Assembly (NCBI GenBank): GCA_002189035.1
Contig: NEEC01000002.1
Coordinates: 3,619,001-3,683,000 of the forward strand
Direction of reading: 5' to 3'
From: Utricularia gibba
Lineage: Eukaryota > Streptophyta > Magnoliopsida > Lamiales > Lentibulariaceae
DNA: 64,000 bases
Below, piece after piece: positions 35,771 to 47,547 of the stretch. A program made the translations under genes and the position numbers. A model generated the notes under the pieces. It saw only the letters and a program-made list of their open reading frames with translations. It had not been told where the DNA came from and ran no database searches. Position 1 is the first letter of the stretch; every line of letters begins with the position of its first letter.

Positions 35771-37130
35771 AAGAAGACTACTTCCAAGGATGAAAAATCA
35801 CATGCATCCTTTACCTATTTTGAAGACAAGTCAGAAATATCTTTTGAAGATTCTTGTGATTATGAGTGTGCTCTAATGACAGTAGTCTCATATGCTAAAG
35901 GCTGGTACTTGGATTCTGGCACGTCTATCATGTATGTTGTGATACAAGATCATTTCTCTAGTTTGAAAAGATTGGGAAGGAGGTAAGCACGTGCACTGGT
36001 GAAAATATTGGCATTGTGGGCAAAGGAAGCCTTTTACTCATGCTAAAAGAAGGAATTGTTCAAGTTGATGATGTTTATTATTCACCAAACCTCAAACAGA
36101 ACCTATTGAGCTTTGGCCAATTGAGCAGGCAAGGTTTTGGCATTGAGCTGATGAAGGATGCTGGTGGTATAACCTCTAAAGTTAAAGTTGCTGATCCAAA
36201 AATGAAGATTGAATTCCATGCTGTGTTGACCACCTACAACCTCTACCAAATCATGGTCATTGATCATATAAGTGTTTTTTTCTCACTTGAGGATCAAAGC
36301 AGCCTTTGGCACAAATGTTTTGGGCACTATAGCTTCAACAATTTGAAAATATTGCAGAAGAATAAGGAAGTACTGGAATTGAAAGACATCAAGTTTGCTG
36401 ATGCCATATGTGAAGTGTTCCATCAAGGTAAATGTTGTAGAAAGTCATTTTATTCCAGTGATTCAGTAGCAAAGGAGAAATTAGAACTTGTGCATTCAGA
36501 TGTTTGTGGAACATTTAAGGAATGTTTATTGGGGGAGAGTAGATATTTTGTTACATTCATTGATGATTCACGTTATTGTTGGGTTTACTTTCTTAAAAGC
36601 AAGCCATAAGTTCCTCATATCTTTCGAAAATTCAAAGTGATGACTGAGAATCAGAGTGGATGCTCCTTAAAGATGATTAGGTTAAACAATGGAGGTTACA
36701 ATAATAGCATAAGAATGTTCTGTGAAAATGAGGGAATCATTCATCAATTCACAGTACCATATTCTCCACAATAGAATGGCATATGTGAAAGGAGAAACAA
36801 AACAATTCTTGATATGTCAAGATGCCTATTGTTTGCTTCCTGTAAATTTCTGAGCTGAAGCGGTATCTATATCTGTATATCTATTGAACTTGCTTCCTTC
36901 CAAGGCGACTAGTGGAAAAACTACTCATGAAAAATGGCATGGTTATATTAAAAAAGTTGATCATGTCAGAATCTTTGGTAGTTTATGTTTTACTCATGTA
37001 CTAGATAAAAAACAAGGAAAACTTGATAAGAAATCTATATTTAGTGTATTTGTTGGTTATAGCAACACTACCAAGGGATATAAAGTTTATATACTTGACC
37101 AGAAGAAATTCATCTTTAGTCATAATGTCT
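35771..37130 (+). pseudogene. Copia protease and integrase
   Basis: The protease active site is WYLDSGTSIMYV (about 35904). The GAG-pre-integrase domain follows with SSLWHKCFGHYSFNNL (about 36299). The integrase core shows the first Asp in LELVHSDVCGTF (about 36483), FIDDSRYCWVYFL, an NNGG box where NDGG-type sequence with the second Asp is usual (about 36690), and the Glu motif NGICERRNKTILDM (about 36776). Stops occur at about 36607 and 36773. The downstream part includes VRIFGSLCFTHV and the FVGYSNTTKGYKVY region (about 37050). Confidence 0.85.
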
Positions 37131-38750
37131 CTTTTGATAAAGGTACAAAGTACACTTTGATTGATGATTGCATTTTTCTAAATGATGCAAAAGCTCATAA
37201 AAATCTTGGAGGGCATAACACTCACGTGAAAGTTGACCTTTGGACACACATGCCTCAAAATATCTCTTCCAAGAATTCAACAAACCAAGAAAGTGAAGAT
37301 GGAATTGAAAATATACAGGTGAATGAGAACTCAAAATCAACTTCTGAACTCTTTCATGAAGATTCAAATCAAGTAAATGATCAGTATTCAGATGAGAATT
37401 TCCTACCTCCAGAAGAGGAGAAGGTCACAAATGAAGACGACTCACCCAATGAGAATTTAGGATCAATCTTAGAACCCTTATATGAACAATCACATCAGAC
37501 CAATGGTCAATATTCAGATGGGAATTTCGAAGTCCCAGAAGAGGAGCAAGGGACGAATGCAGAAGACTTATCAACAGATGAATCTGATGGAGAGGAACCT
37601 TATATTGATGATGAAGATTATTACCCATCTGATCGTGATTGGCAAGGAAAGAAACGCAATTGAATGATGATGTTCAAGATGCTATAGCTGATATTTTGGC
37701 TGGATTATTGACAGGAGATCCAACATCATTTGGAGTGGGTGTACAAAATCCGATATGGAGAGATGCCATGAAGGAAGAAATGAATTCTATACTTGAAAAT
37801 GAAACATGGGAGTTAGTTGATAAACTCAAGGATAGGGGTTTCAAACCTATTGGCCTCAAGTGGTTATTCAAAACCAAGATGAATGCAGATGGCTTTGTTA
37901 ACAAATATAAGACTAGATTAGAAGCCAAGGATATAGTCAGATCAAAGGAATAAATTTTCATGAGATTTTTGCACCAGTAGCAAGATTTGACACGATTAAA
38001 GTACTCGTTGCCATTTCAGCTGCTCATGGATGGAAAGTGCATCACATGGATGTGAAGACTGCGTTTTTGAATGGTGTGTTGGAGGAGGTTGTTTTTGTTG
38101 AACAACCAAAGGGCTTTGAAGTGTCAGGTCATGAAGACAAAATATTGAAGCTAAAGAAATCTCTCTATGGGTTGAAACAAGCTCCTAGAGCATGGAATGA
38201 ACGCATGGATAACTTTCTCCAGGGTATTGGTTTCAGAAAAACATATAGTGATTACTCACTGTATGTTAAAGGAAAAGGAGATGAGCGTTTATTTGTTAGC
38301 CTATTTGTGGATGATCTTATGATTACCTCAGGTGATGAAAGGAAGATAGAAGAATTCAAAGCTCTGCTAAAAAATGAATTTAAGATAATTGACCTTGGAA
38401 TAATGTCCTACTATCTAGGCATGGAAATTCATCAACTTGCAGGTGTTGGAACATTCATATCTCAGAAGAAGTACTGTAATGAACTCCTTGAGAGGTTTGG
38501 ATTCAAAGATGTCAATCCTTCAAAAACCTCCTTGGATTACAAACAGGTGATTGGAGAAAACAATCAGGGAAGGAATGTGGATGCTACTACTTATAGAAGT
38601 ATGATTGGAAGCCTCATCTATCTCCAGTATACAAGGCCTGACCTATGTTTTTTGTGTAAATGTATTATCTCACTTTCTCAACAAACCAACAACAACTCAT
38701 ATGGCAGCTGTGAAAAGAGCTTTCAGGTACATAAAATCTACTACTGATTT
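37131..38750 (+). pseudogene. Copia linker and reverse transcriptase
   Basis: An acidic Ser/Glu/Asp-rich linker (to about 37640) contains two similar blocks (QVNDQYSDENF and QTNGQYSDGNF). RT begins WRDAMKEEMNSILENETWEL (about 37760) and continues through HHMDVKTAFLNGVLEE, SLYGLKQAPRAWNERMDNFL and the catalytic box FVSLFVDDLMI (about 38304) with both Asp residues. A stop at about 37951 and a shift near 38640 break the frame. Confidence 0.88.
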
Positions 38751-39280
38751 CAGATTGTTCTATCCCTATGAAGGTGAAAAACCAGTCTTGAAACTTAGAG
38801 CCTACACAGATAGTGATTATGCTATGCCTGAAGATAGCAAGAGTACATATGGTGCACTCTTCTTCTTAAATAAGAGCCTTGTAGTTTGGTTTTCGAAGAA
38901 ACAAAAGGTGGTAGCACAATCAACAGCTGAAGCAGAATACATCTCAGCAGCACATGCTTCGAACTATGTGTTTGGTTGAGATAGATGTTGAACGAACTTG
39001 GATTCATACAAAAGGAAGCTACACATCTACTTATGGATAATCGAGCTGCAATCTCCATTGCCAAGGATCCAACAAATTTCAGCAAAGCCAAACACATAAG
39101 AATAAGGTATCATGTCATAAGGAATTACATCAAGGAAAAGAAGATCAAAGTGCAGTATGTTGAGAGTGGGAATCAGCTTGCTGATGGGCTTACCAAAGGT
39201 TTGAACATAGTTCAATTTGAGCTAGCAAGGAAGAACATGAATCTCATGACTATGGAAGGCTTTCTCAAGTTGGAAGATCT
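38751..39280 (+). pseudogene. Copia RNase H
   Basis: The open stretch AYTDSDYAMPEDSKSTYGAL with QSTAEAEYISAAHAS (about 38800-38960) carries the catalytic Asp and Glu. After a stop at about 38977 it resumes as LMDNRAAISIAKDPTNFSKA and ESGNQLADGLTKGL (about 39030-39200). It would remove template RNA. Confidence 0.85.
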
Positions 39281-39284
39281 CAAT

Positions 39285-39303
39285 CTTGGGGGGGGGGGGG
39301 GAG
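39285..39303 (+). promoter_or_regulatory. Copia polypurine tract
   Basis: A TT followed by 14 Gs and AG immediately precedes the 3' LTR. Confidence 0.8.
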
Positions 39304-39605
39304 TGTTGGAGATCAGCCTCAATCCAAATCTTGAAGGTGATTGGAAGCACTAACCTTGTGTTATAAAGTCATGTTTCAATTAAAAAGGTGTTGGGTTCGA
39401 GTTGTTGGGCTTTTTGTATGTTTTTAATGATTGTGGCTTACTGTTGGGAAATCTAGGTATTGGATATATATAAACCCTACTAGAAACTGGTGTGAATTAG
39501 GTTTTCGGTCATTATTATTGTTCATGAGTTGTTTTTCATCCAAAGTAATCTCATAAGAATTATCCCTTTGTTCCTTTCCAAGACTTTATCTTTCTTGCAT
39601 CAACA
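39304..39605 (+). repeat. 3' LTR of the copia element
   Basis: Begins TGTTGGAGATCAGC, ends TGCATCAACA. It has the same length as the 5' LTR with scattered substitutions. Confidence 0.9.
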
Positions 39606-39770
39606 TATGCGATTTTTATATTTCATTTTTACATTTAAAATGGATATAAACATTTTATAAGAAACAATGTAATTCTTTGAAAAATAGTTTTTTTAACTTA
39701 CAATATTTGATCTATTTTAATTTCACAGTCGATAAATAAATTAATGAATTTATTTTATGGTATGTCCATC

Positions 39771-40130
39771 AAAAACTCCCTACAAACTAATTCCCACAAC
39801 TTTTATTAGTTCTCCTTTCTTTTTTGATTAAATAATCATGTGTTTTTTTTCAAATAAATTATAAAAAAATTTAAAATATATTTTTTATGAGTGTAAATTT
39901 TAGAAATTTTTAAAATATGGGATATATATTTTAAATGGAAATAATTTGATGTTTCAAAATTCAGGAAATTAGTTCTATTTGAAAATATATATCCCAAATT
40001 TTAAAAATTTACAATCATAAAAAATATAATTGAAAATTTTTTATGATTTATTTGAAAAAAATACATAAGTATTTAATTAAAAAAAGGAGGGCAAATGATA
40101 GTTGTGTCAGTTAATTTTGACGAATTTTTT
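39771..40130. repeat. Foldback (long inverted repeat) element
   Basis: Positions 39771 to about 39932 match the reverse complement of 39981-40130 along nearly their full length. Matching pieces include CAAATAAATTATAAAAAA, ATATTTTTTATGAGTGTAAA and GGGATATATATTTT. The arms are about 150-160 bp around a spacer of about 48 bp. It is AT-rich and noncoding. This is the structure of a foldback-type MITE; its superfamily is unknown. Confidence 0.75.
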
Positions 40131-40501
40131 ATTTAAATGTCATAAAATGAGTTCATTGATTAAATTCCTTATTAAATTATAGACTAGCTAACGTATTTGT
40201 TGTGGTTGAAAATCGGAGCAACGGCAAGGATCGATTTTCAGTCATGGATGTGGCTGGACGCGTCATATTCGACTAAGATTTCAGTGTATTGTGTGGCGTA
40301 ATCCGGTTAATAGAGATGAAAGGAGGCAAGGATTTTAATGTGGAAATCGTTAGAGGACGGAAAAATTATAGAGCTCGCCGAAAAATAACTTTACTAGATG
40401 GAGATGGGAAGAGATACAAGTCATGGAGCTTGGAGTTGAACCTTTTCTTCCTCGGAGTTTCTAGCATTTATCGTAGAAGTTGACCTGACCGAATTCTGAA
40501 T
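40131..40501. other. Unassigned mixed sequence
   Basis: A 64-codon ORF on plus (40289-40483) matches nothing I recognise. No other feature is visible. Confidence 0.35.
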
Positions 40502-41180
40502 CCTAAAGATCACGTTGGTAAAGAAAACGTTGCGAAAAACAGAATCAGACCTCAAATTAAATGCTGAAAAACATGGTAAGACAGTCACACGCGCAGGACT
40601 TGAGTAAGCAAGGCTTCACAGCAGATCCTCAGCCACAAGCGCTCACACGCGCATGCTAGACTATAAAGAACAAAAGTTGATGAAAAACGAAAGGAAATGA
40701 ATCCAAAACATGCTAGACTCTACTCTAAACCCTAGATTGACTCTCTGGTCGTCCACCATTCGCTCCTTTAGTCTTCGTGTTTGGATTTTTATATAATGGT
40801 GGGGATTTGTTGAGCTTTCTTGATGGGCTCGCATCAAATCTTCTATCCGAATCTTCTAAGATTTGATACAAATCTTCTAGGATGAGATCCAAATTTTCCA
40901 AGATAAGATGTGAATCTTATCTTATCCGAGAATCTTTGACCGAGTCTTCATTCGGATGGACCAAATCTTTGTCTCCATCAAAGTAGCTCGAAAATCCCCC
41001 AAATTAAGTCAAAATTATCCTGAAAAATCACAAAACACACTTTCCCTCCAAAAAGATCAAAGTGGTATGAAAGATATAAAATTCTCCTAGAAACATAAAG
41101 AAAGTGGGATAAAAAGAATGCAAAACCCATCTAAGTGAGTCTCAAAAAGCACAAATATAAGTAATACAAAATAACCTATC
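40502..41180 (+). repeat. Dispersed repeat R1, copy 2
   Basis: Same orientation as copy 1 at 15989-16660. It is less decayed, with more CG and CA/TG sites retained. It contains TTTTTATATAATGGTGGGGA (about 40789). No ORF. Confidence 0.65.
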
Positions 41181-41796
41181 AAATGGGTATGGAATGAGTT
41201 TAATATATTTGGTTTAGATGAATTAATGTAAAATTTTATTTGGTTAAATATTAAGTTTTTTGTCATTAAACTTCTTCGCTAGTTAAATGGTATTAATATT
41301 TAGATATTAGGTATTTTATATTTATATTACTAAAATATTCTTATTAAATAATTTAATATTACTTGCATTTTTCCATTCATTTCAATATTATGAAATAATC
41401 ATTAGGATTTATTTCTAACTGAAAATAAATTTTAAAAATCAGATTTTTTTGTCGTATCATTTACTTGTTGTATTCAAAGAATTGATTTTTCCAACAAACC
41501 AAACGTATTAAAATTATGAATTTATGAATAAGAAAGTAGAGTTGGGATTTCGAATGGGGTCGGGCCGGCCTGGCCCATTTTTTGGGTTTAGGTTTTCTTT
41601 CAGGCTGAGACAATTTAGTCGAATGATTATGAGCCAAAGAAATATGGCCTAGAACCGAAGCTCTTTATTATACCTGGCCCGAGCTTATTATACCTGGAAA
41701 ATTAAGGCAATAAAAATGAACCCAATTAATTATTTAGAATTGGTAAAGCATAAAAACTGGAAAGAATAACATAAATAGTCTTAAATTAGGATTGTT
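41181..41796. other. AT-rich spacer before element B
   Basis: No gene. It includes GGCCGGCCTGGCCC near 41564 and a doubled phrase TTATTATACCTGG(C/A) at 41667 and 41687. Confidence 0.35.
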
Positions 41797-44200
41797 AATT
41801 GAAAATTACACCAACTGAAGCTCTTTCATTGTTTGAGCATTCCAAGCATATTATCAGAAAGCAAGCCTCAAACAAGAAAGTGTATGAAGTGGAGAGTAAG
41901 CCTAAGGTTTCAGAGATTGAACTCACGAAGAATGTTGTTACTATGTCAGAAATGATGAAGGAGCTATTCTTATTCCAGGCTAAGAACATTCTATGCGAAA
42001 CTGTCACAGAACAGGGCATGTTTGGATAAGTGTCTAGATTTATTTGAAGAAGAGCATGCCAAAATCATGGATATTTGGACCCTAGCAGAGAAATAAATAT
42101 GATTCATATTGAAATACTTACAATCCAAGCTAGAGGGATTATCCAAATTTTCGTTGAAGTAACAATGAAAATTTTTGCAAAGGGAAAAGCTCAACAATGG
42201 GGTAGTAAAATTTTCAAGAGCAAAAATCTCATCATGCACCTCCATTTCAAAGGCAAAATCAACAGAACTAGCAGCCATTTCAAGCCTCAAATCAAGGCAA
42301 TGCTGGAGGGAATTTCGGAAATTCGTTGGAAGAAATTGTTAGTGTATGTGTTCTAAAGACAATCAACTCATTGCCAAATCTTATCCTTTGATATTTACTT
42401 TGAATTGTTATCAAATTTATATCATTGATAAAATCCTTTACTTGATCTATGTGCTATAGAAATTATGATGAGATCATAATGTGAGATTCTTCAAGTACTC
42501 ATGATCAAGTTAAACACTCCCTGGCTAGAGTGTTTGTGAAATAAGGATATCACAAATACGGAGAGGCTGGCACACATTGAGTTCCCTAAACTGTTTAGCA
42601 ATGGTTCTCACAATTGATGTAATGAGATTACTAGAGCCTATCTGTGGGTGTCGATTAGAGAATCGATTCACTGGATGACTCATCTTCGAGATGCTACTAT
42701 GGGAAGCTAACCAAGTGTCAGTAGCAAGATCTCAAATATGACAGCCATGCAAGTAAGCTTAGACTTGAGATCAACAAAATTATCTTGATCTTAAACTCAC
42801 ATTTTCGCTCATGCAACTAATGGGAGCCTAACCATGGCTTACCTAGTATGGATGAGTAGGGATGTGACTCCTTAAGGTTGGAGATAGTTGATTGATCAAT
42901 AAAGGATTCATCACTCATGTTAGCGATGAGATCATATCTCAAGTAATTGCATCAAAGCCTAACAATAAGTCCTGGGCCTAGGGTAATGACACTCGAATTG
43001 TTTGAGTAGGTCATTGAGTGTTAGTGCTTGAATGCAATTATAAGTTCGATACATCAGAAAGACACACACCCATGTTCTGATACCGAATGAGATATAAGTA
43101 TGATGAAAGTTGTTCATTGCATGGTAGCTGGTCATGGAAGTGCTCAATCAGTTCACCTGATTATTCTTTAATCTTGGGGATCATGATATGTTGCTAGACA
43201 TCACTCATGATCGATAATGATGGATTTGATTAATTAAGAGTTAATTAATAAATCCATTATTACAACCTTGATTGAAGAAGCCTATAGGGTCACACACAAT
43301 ACTGGAGTCACTCATCGATATAAAATAGAATGACACAATTACATGAGATGCAAATTGGTAAAGTGGATAAATTAAATAGAGAGCTATTTTGAGATTAATA
43401 TTGATTAAACTCAAAATACAAGATCTCATATAGATATGATTTGATATGTCACAAAATATCTATCGAAAAAGATGAGATCTTGAGATCTGCTCCAAAGGTC
43501 TTGGTGCTCTTTAAGATTGATCCACAAGGAGGCGTTTTTCTCTACTAGCACCTGAGAAATTCGACCAGCATTCAAGAGCCTTGAGAAGGTAGTCACGGAG
43601 TGCTCCACATGTGGATACCATAGAGTCCGTCTGCTATTGGCGGTTGGTGAACAACGGAGCCATCTGAAAGGTATTTTGAACATCCCTTTGCCTGATGTAT
43701 ACCGTATTCTAAGATCTGCATTTGGGGTTTCTCAAAAATTTTAAATTCCGCTGCTTTTGAGACATACGATGTCTACGAGAAACCCAACAGAAATGTTGAA
43801 TACATTCATGGCGCAATCAATCAAAAATCAAGCTGAAAATCAATAAGCAATCCGGAATTTGGAGGTCCAAGTGAGTTAGTTGGCAGCAGAGTATGGAGAT
43901 GTAAAATAGAAAGGGAGCTTACCATCTCAACCCAAGTCAAACCCAAATTCCAGTGGAGGACCGAACATTAGTGACATGACACTTATGATTGGAGAAGAGA
44001 AGCCTGGGTGAGAATTGGTCCAGATTGAGACTAAGGAAAACGAAACAAAAGAGTATGAAGTTGTTGTTCAGGGTGAAGACGAAATTGAAATACTACCAGA
44101 ACCTGTCACTGTGAAGGTGACCTAGCCTCTTTTTCCAAAAAGGCTGAAGATGAAAGAAGAGCAAACAGAGAAGGAATAAATTTTCAAAGCATTGGGAAAC
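41797..44200 (+). pseudogene. Gag of element B, interrupted by a solo LTR
   Basis: Decayed gag C-terminal region. It reads SLFEHSKHIIRKQASNKKVY and KNVVTMSEMMKELFLFQ (41.8-41.98 kb), then an Asn/Gln/Pro-rich part containing PNFR and WSNNEN-like sequence in shifting frames. After the solo LTR (42337-43789) it resumes with EMLNTFMAQSIKNQAEN and IRNLEVQVSQLAAEYG, the 'NLExQxGQLA' motif of Athila gag. An intact zinc knuckle was not found. Confidence 0.7.
42337..43789 (-). mobile_element. Solo LTR, family S, copy 1
   Basis: A 1453-bp unit starts TGTTAGTG and ends CCCAACA on plus. It is flanked by perfect 5-bp duplications GAAAT (42332-42336 and 43790-43794). No internal domain is present. It aligns in inverse orientation with 59324-60825 and 47548-48672. 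Confidence 0.88.
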
Positions 44201-44217
44201 ACTCAATTGAATTTAAC

Positions 44218-44862
44218 TTGGAGTATATTGATCTTGTGCCAAAGAGTGTTAAATATTTGAAGCAGCTATATATGCCCAAACCCAAACTGAAGGAGAAGGG
44301 AAAGGTGAAATTGAGTGAAAGCTGCTCAGCACTTCTCACATGGAAACTACTCGAAAAACGCAAGGATCCGGGTACGTTTTTTATTCGATGCAAAATAGGA
44401 GATTTGTGCATCAAGAGAGCTATGACAGACTTGGGAATGTCTATAAGTGTGATGTCGAATTCTGTTTATGAGGCACTTAGGTTGGGACCTTTGCAAGCAT
44501 TGGGTGTGCAAATTGAGCTAGCGGATAGAGAGTAATTTCTCCCAAATGCTTGATGGAGGATGTTTTGGTGAAAATTGAGCATCTTGTGTTCCCAGCTGAT
44601 TTTTTATGTGGTGAATATACCCACTGGAGGATCAAAGGATAGCAGACCATTTTTGAGCACCTCAAATGCTATCATCAATGTAAAGATGGGGACCATTGAG
44701 CTTTCTTTTGATGAAGACAAAATCACATTGGATATGAACGATGTGAAGAATTACCCTAGGGATTTTGAGAGCATTTGTGCGGTGGATGTCATGGATGGAC
44801 TCATTGAGGAGCACTTGGAGAAATAAATTCAAGAAAAAGAAGAGGTTCATGAAGAGTCTCTT
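44218..44862 (+). pseudogene. Protease region of element B
   Basis: Two frames hold the retropepsin-like region. 44218-44535 contains KDPGTFFIRCKIGDLCIKRA and the active site TDLGMSISVMSNSVYEAL (DLG type). 44575-44826 contains ISVM-distal sequence including NAIINVKMGTIELSFDED. A stop at 44533 and a frameshift separate them. The usual LGRPFL motif is eroded to SRPFLSTSN. Confidence 0.75.
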
Positions 44863-45390
44863 TAATGGGGTCTAAATCGGGCCTGGCTAATCGGTTACTG
44901 AAAAAGTAGCCAAAAGATGTTCTAACACACCGGCACATGCCGATAGACCGATAACTATCAGGGTTTGTTAGAAGCGGCTGTTTTGGACAGATTGAAAAGT
45001 AGCAAATTACGGTAATAGCAGAGCAGTTGGCAGTTATCCAGGGGCAGAATCACAGCACGTACAATAAGCACAGAAAGCAGCCGACTACTACGGAATTCAT
45101 GATTCGGTCAGATCGACCTCTTCTATAAATAGGAGAAATTCTGAAAAGAAAAGGGTTGGACTCCAAGCCCTCCAACTTGTATTTCCTCCCCACCGCTGTC
45201 TAGTGAAGTCATTTTCCGGTGAGCTCTGACAAGCTGCATGGTTTTTCCATTCTTCGACGGTTTCCACGTAAAAAACCTTTGTCCTTCTATATTTTCGCTA
45301 AACGCACTAACTACTCGGTTTCGACGCATATGGTGAACTCCATAACCGAAAAATTGGTTCCGAATCCAGTGCCGATTTTCACCCTTAACA
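44863..45390 (+). repeat. 5' LTR of element C
   Basis: Ends CACCCTTAACA at 45390. From about 44945 it aligns with the 3' LTR; the first 75-80 bp has no counterpart there. The first bases read TAATGGGG rather than TG, so either the start is mutated or my boundary is off by a few bases. A TATA box CTATAAATAG lies at 45123-45132. Confidence 0.7.
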
Positions 45391-45421
45391 TTTTGGTGCC
45401 CATCTTGGGGGGGGGGGGGGG
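45391..45421 (+). promoter_or_regulatory. Primer binding site region of element C
   Basis: TTTTGGTGCCCATCTT plus a run of 15 Gs follows the LTR. It resembles the TGGCGCCGTCTGTGGG primer site usual in Tat elements but is decayed. Confidence 0.5.
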
Positions 45422-45429
45422 TCGTTCAT

Positions 45430-46800
45430 CGCGGAAGTGTCGAATGCATGCCATCCATCCATCATCTCACGCGGACGGACGATGCGCCAGGCCCTTCTCA
45501 CAAGCAAAGTGCAGTACAACAACACATCCGTGGGGCAAGATCTATTGTCCCACTCGAGAAATCCACAGAAGCCGCTCACCAAACATCCATCATGGTGGAA
45601 AATAGCATGGCCACCAACTCCGGCAATGAAGGAAGTGCCGGCATACAAGACCCCGGCCTCATGGTCATTAGTAGGGAACAACTGAAAGCCCTTGTGACGA
45701 AAATCTTCTCTGACTTTAAAGCATCTTCGGGTTGAACTCCAATGCACAGGAGGGTACACTTGAAACCACACAACGAGCAGAAAACCAACCCCTCATTCCG
45801 GAATACTCCCCGGACACGGAGACTGAATCCGAAACCGTGGAGGAGATGTTGCGAAGGAAGAGGTGCAACCAAGTCATCTATGAGCCAGGAACCGATAGGG
45901 GAAACATGACTGGAGAGATCTTTGAAAAAAGGTAGGAAGAGCTGAAAGGAGAACTAGACCAGATTTGTGAGAGAAGAAGACTTATTGGCAGACAAACACT
46001 GCCCAAGAGGAGAGAGAGTAGAGGCTTTAGGGATGCCTTTGCTCAGAACGTATGCACTGGAAGAGGGACGTTCTGGCCGATATTGACTTGGCTCTGAAGA
46101 GCAGCATTGAAGGAGCGGCCGGTACCCCAGCACTGCTCTTCGACCCCTTCTAGGATGAATTAATTGGGGAAGAACCAGAGAGGGGATTCAGGGTCCCCGA
46201 CAAACTACCCACATATGATGAAAAAAGGGACCCCATATCCCATGTAAGCTGTTCACTTGCTCGCTCCAAAAGGGAGCAAAGACTTGGTTCAAGCAGTTAG
46301 AACCGTGTAGTGTAGGATCTTATTGAGAGTTTGTGTTGCTCTTCACTACCCCATACGCTATCAACATCGAAGCTCTACCTTCAAAGGCAACACTTTATTT
46401 TATTCGGTATGACCACCAAAAAGAGAGCTTGAGAAAGATCATGAAATACATCCGAGTCGATGACGACCTCAGAGCCGAAATGAAAAGCCACCTAGAAATT
46501 CGGTCGGGGTTGCAGCAAGAAGTGCAGCACAACAGGGTCCCCGACTGAATAAACGCCGTGAAGTGTATCAGGTGGGACCAACCAAAATGGGCTCCTATTA
46601 TGAGATACACAAGACAATAGGGCACGATATTGTCAACTATCGAGTGATGAAAAGGATGATTGAGCAATATCATGCTGACACTGGGAGGAATGGTGCGACC
46701 TGAGACCTCACACAAAGGACAGAGCGAAAGAGGAGATCAGATTCTATTAAAGAGATGTTCTCATCGGGCCAATCGCATGAAATGAACCTTAGCAGGGATA
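45430..46800 (+). pseudogene. Gag of element C
   Basis: Heavily decayed. Recognisable parts are ISREQLKALVTKIFSDFKAS (about 45670-45730), an acidic stretch PEYSPDTETESETVEEMLRR (about 45800-45860), and PERGFRVPDKLPTYDEKRDP (about 46172-46232), the 'lP.y.g..DP..Hl' motif before the capsid domain of Tat gag. All frames are broken by stops. Confidence 0.6.
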
Positions 46801-47547
46801 TGCGGAAGCACCAAGGTTAGGAGAATTCTCGTCAATCAGGGATCTTCCTACAACATCATGAAGAAAGAAGCTGTCGAGTTACTCACATCGTCTAAGGAGG
46901 GGGATATCCGTCCAATCCGCATGGAATTATACGCATTCGATCAATGGGCTGTGCAGACGGTCGGAAAAATAACCCTTCTCGTAACCTTTGGTGTTGCAGG
47001 CCGAAACTGGACAAAAAGACTGGAATTCTTGATATTGAACTCGCAGGTCTCATATAACATCATTCTTGGCCGACCCGGCATCAACCAATTCGGTATGTTA
47101 CCATCAATCGTGCACCTGAGAGTTAAGTTTCCAACACCAACGGGCATCTATACGCTGGATATCGACAAACCAGCCGCCCGATCCTTTTATGTGTCTTCCT
47201 ACCGAGATCCCTACGCGAAGAAATCAAGAATAATGATGGTGGAAAAGGAACCTCCCAGGCAAGCAATGGAACCAGTGGGGTACAAGTCATTGCAGTTAGT
47301 ACCAAAAGATACACAAAAGACGACCCGCATTGGCACCAACTTGAACGTCGAATTTGAGGAAAGGTTAGTGGGACTTCTAAGAAAGAATGCAGATATTTTT
47401 GTTTGGTCTACTGCTGACTTTGTGGATATCAACCGATCTATTGCTGAACATCATATTGATACCTATCCGGGAGCAAAGCCGATTCGGCAAAAACAATGGC
47501 ATTTTTTTGAAGAAAAGTGCCGGATCATCAAAGAAAAAACGAGAGAG
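46801..47547 (+). pseudogene. Protease and start of RT, element C
   Basis: The protease contains ILVNQGSSYNIMKKEAVELL (about 46832), where the active-site Asp is Asn, followed by SYNIILGRPGINQFGMLPS (about 47050). The linker leads into RT with HHIDTYPGAKPIRQKQWHFF (about 47450). The frame is open from 46858 until the family-S LTR at 47548. Confidence 0.75.

Larger units (their letters stand above)
34319..39605 (+). mobile_element. Ty1/copia LTR retrotransposon
   Basis: A nearly full-length 5.29-kb copia element. It has 302-bp LTRs at 34319-34620 and 39304-39605, a TGGTATCAGAGA primer site and a G-rich polypurine tract. The order gag, protease, integrase, RT, RNase H is diagnostic of copia. 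Flanking 5-mers are TATGT and TATGC, a target duplication with one change. The LTRs differ at roughly 10-15% of sites by eye, so the insertion is old. Each ORF carries stops or frameshifts. Lineage within copia was not assigned. Confidence 0.92.

Noticed and set aside
42959-43147. Small ORFs repeated at 43 kb, 48.2 kb and 60.1 kb
   Set aside because: Conserved only because they lie in the family-S LTR; no codon bias or domain visible.
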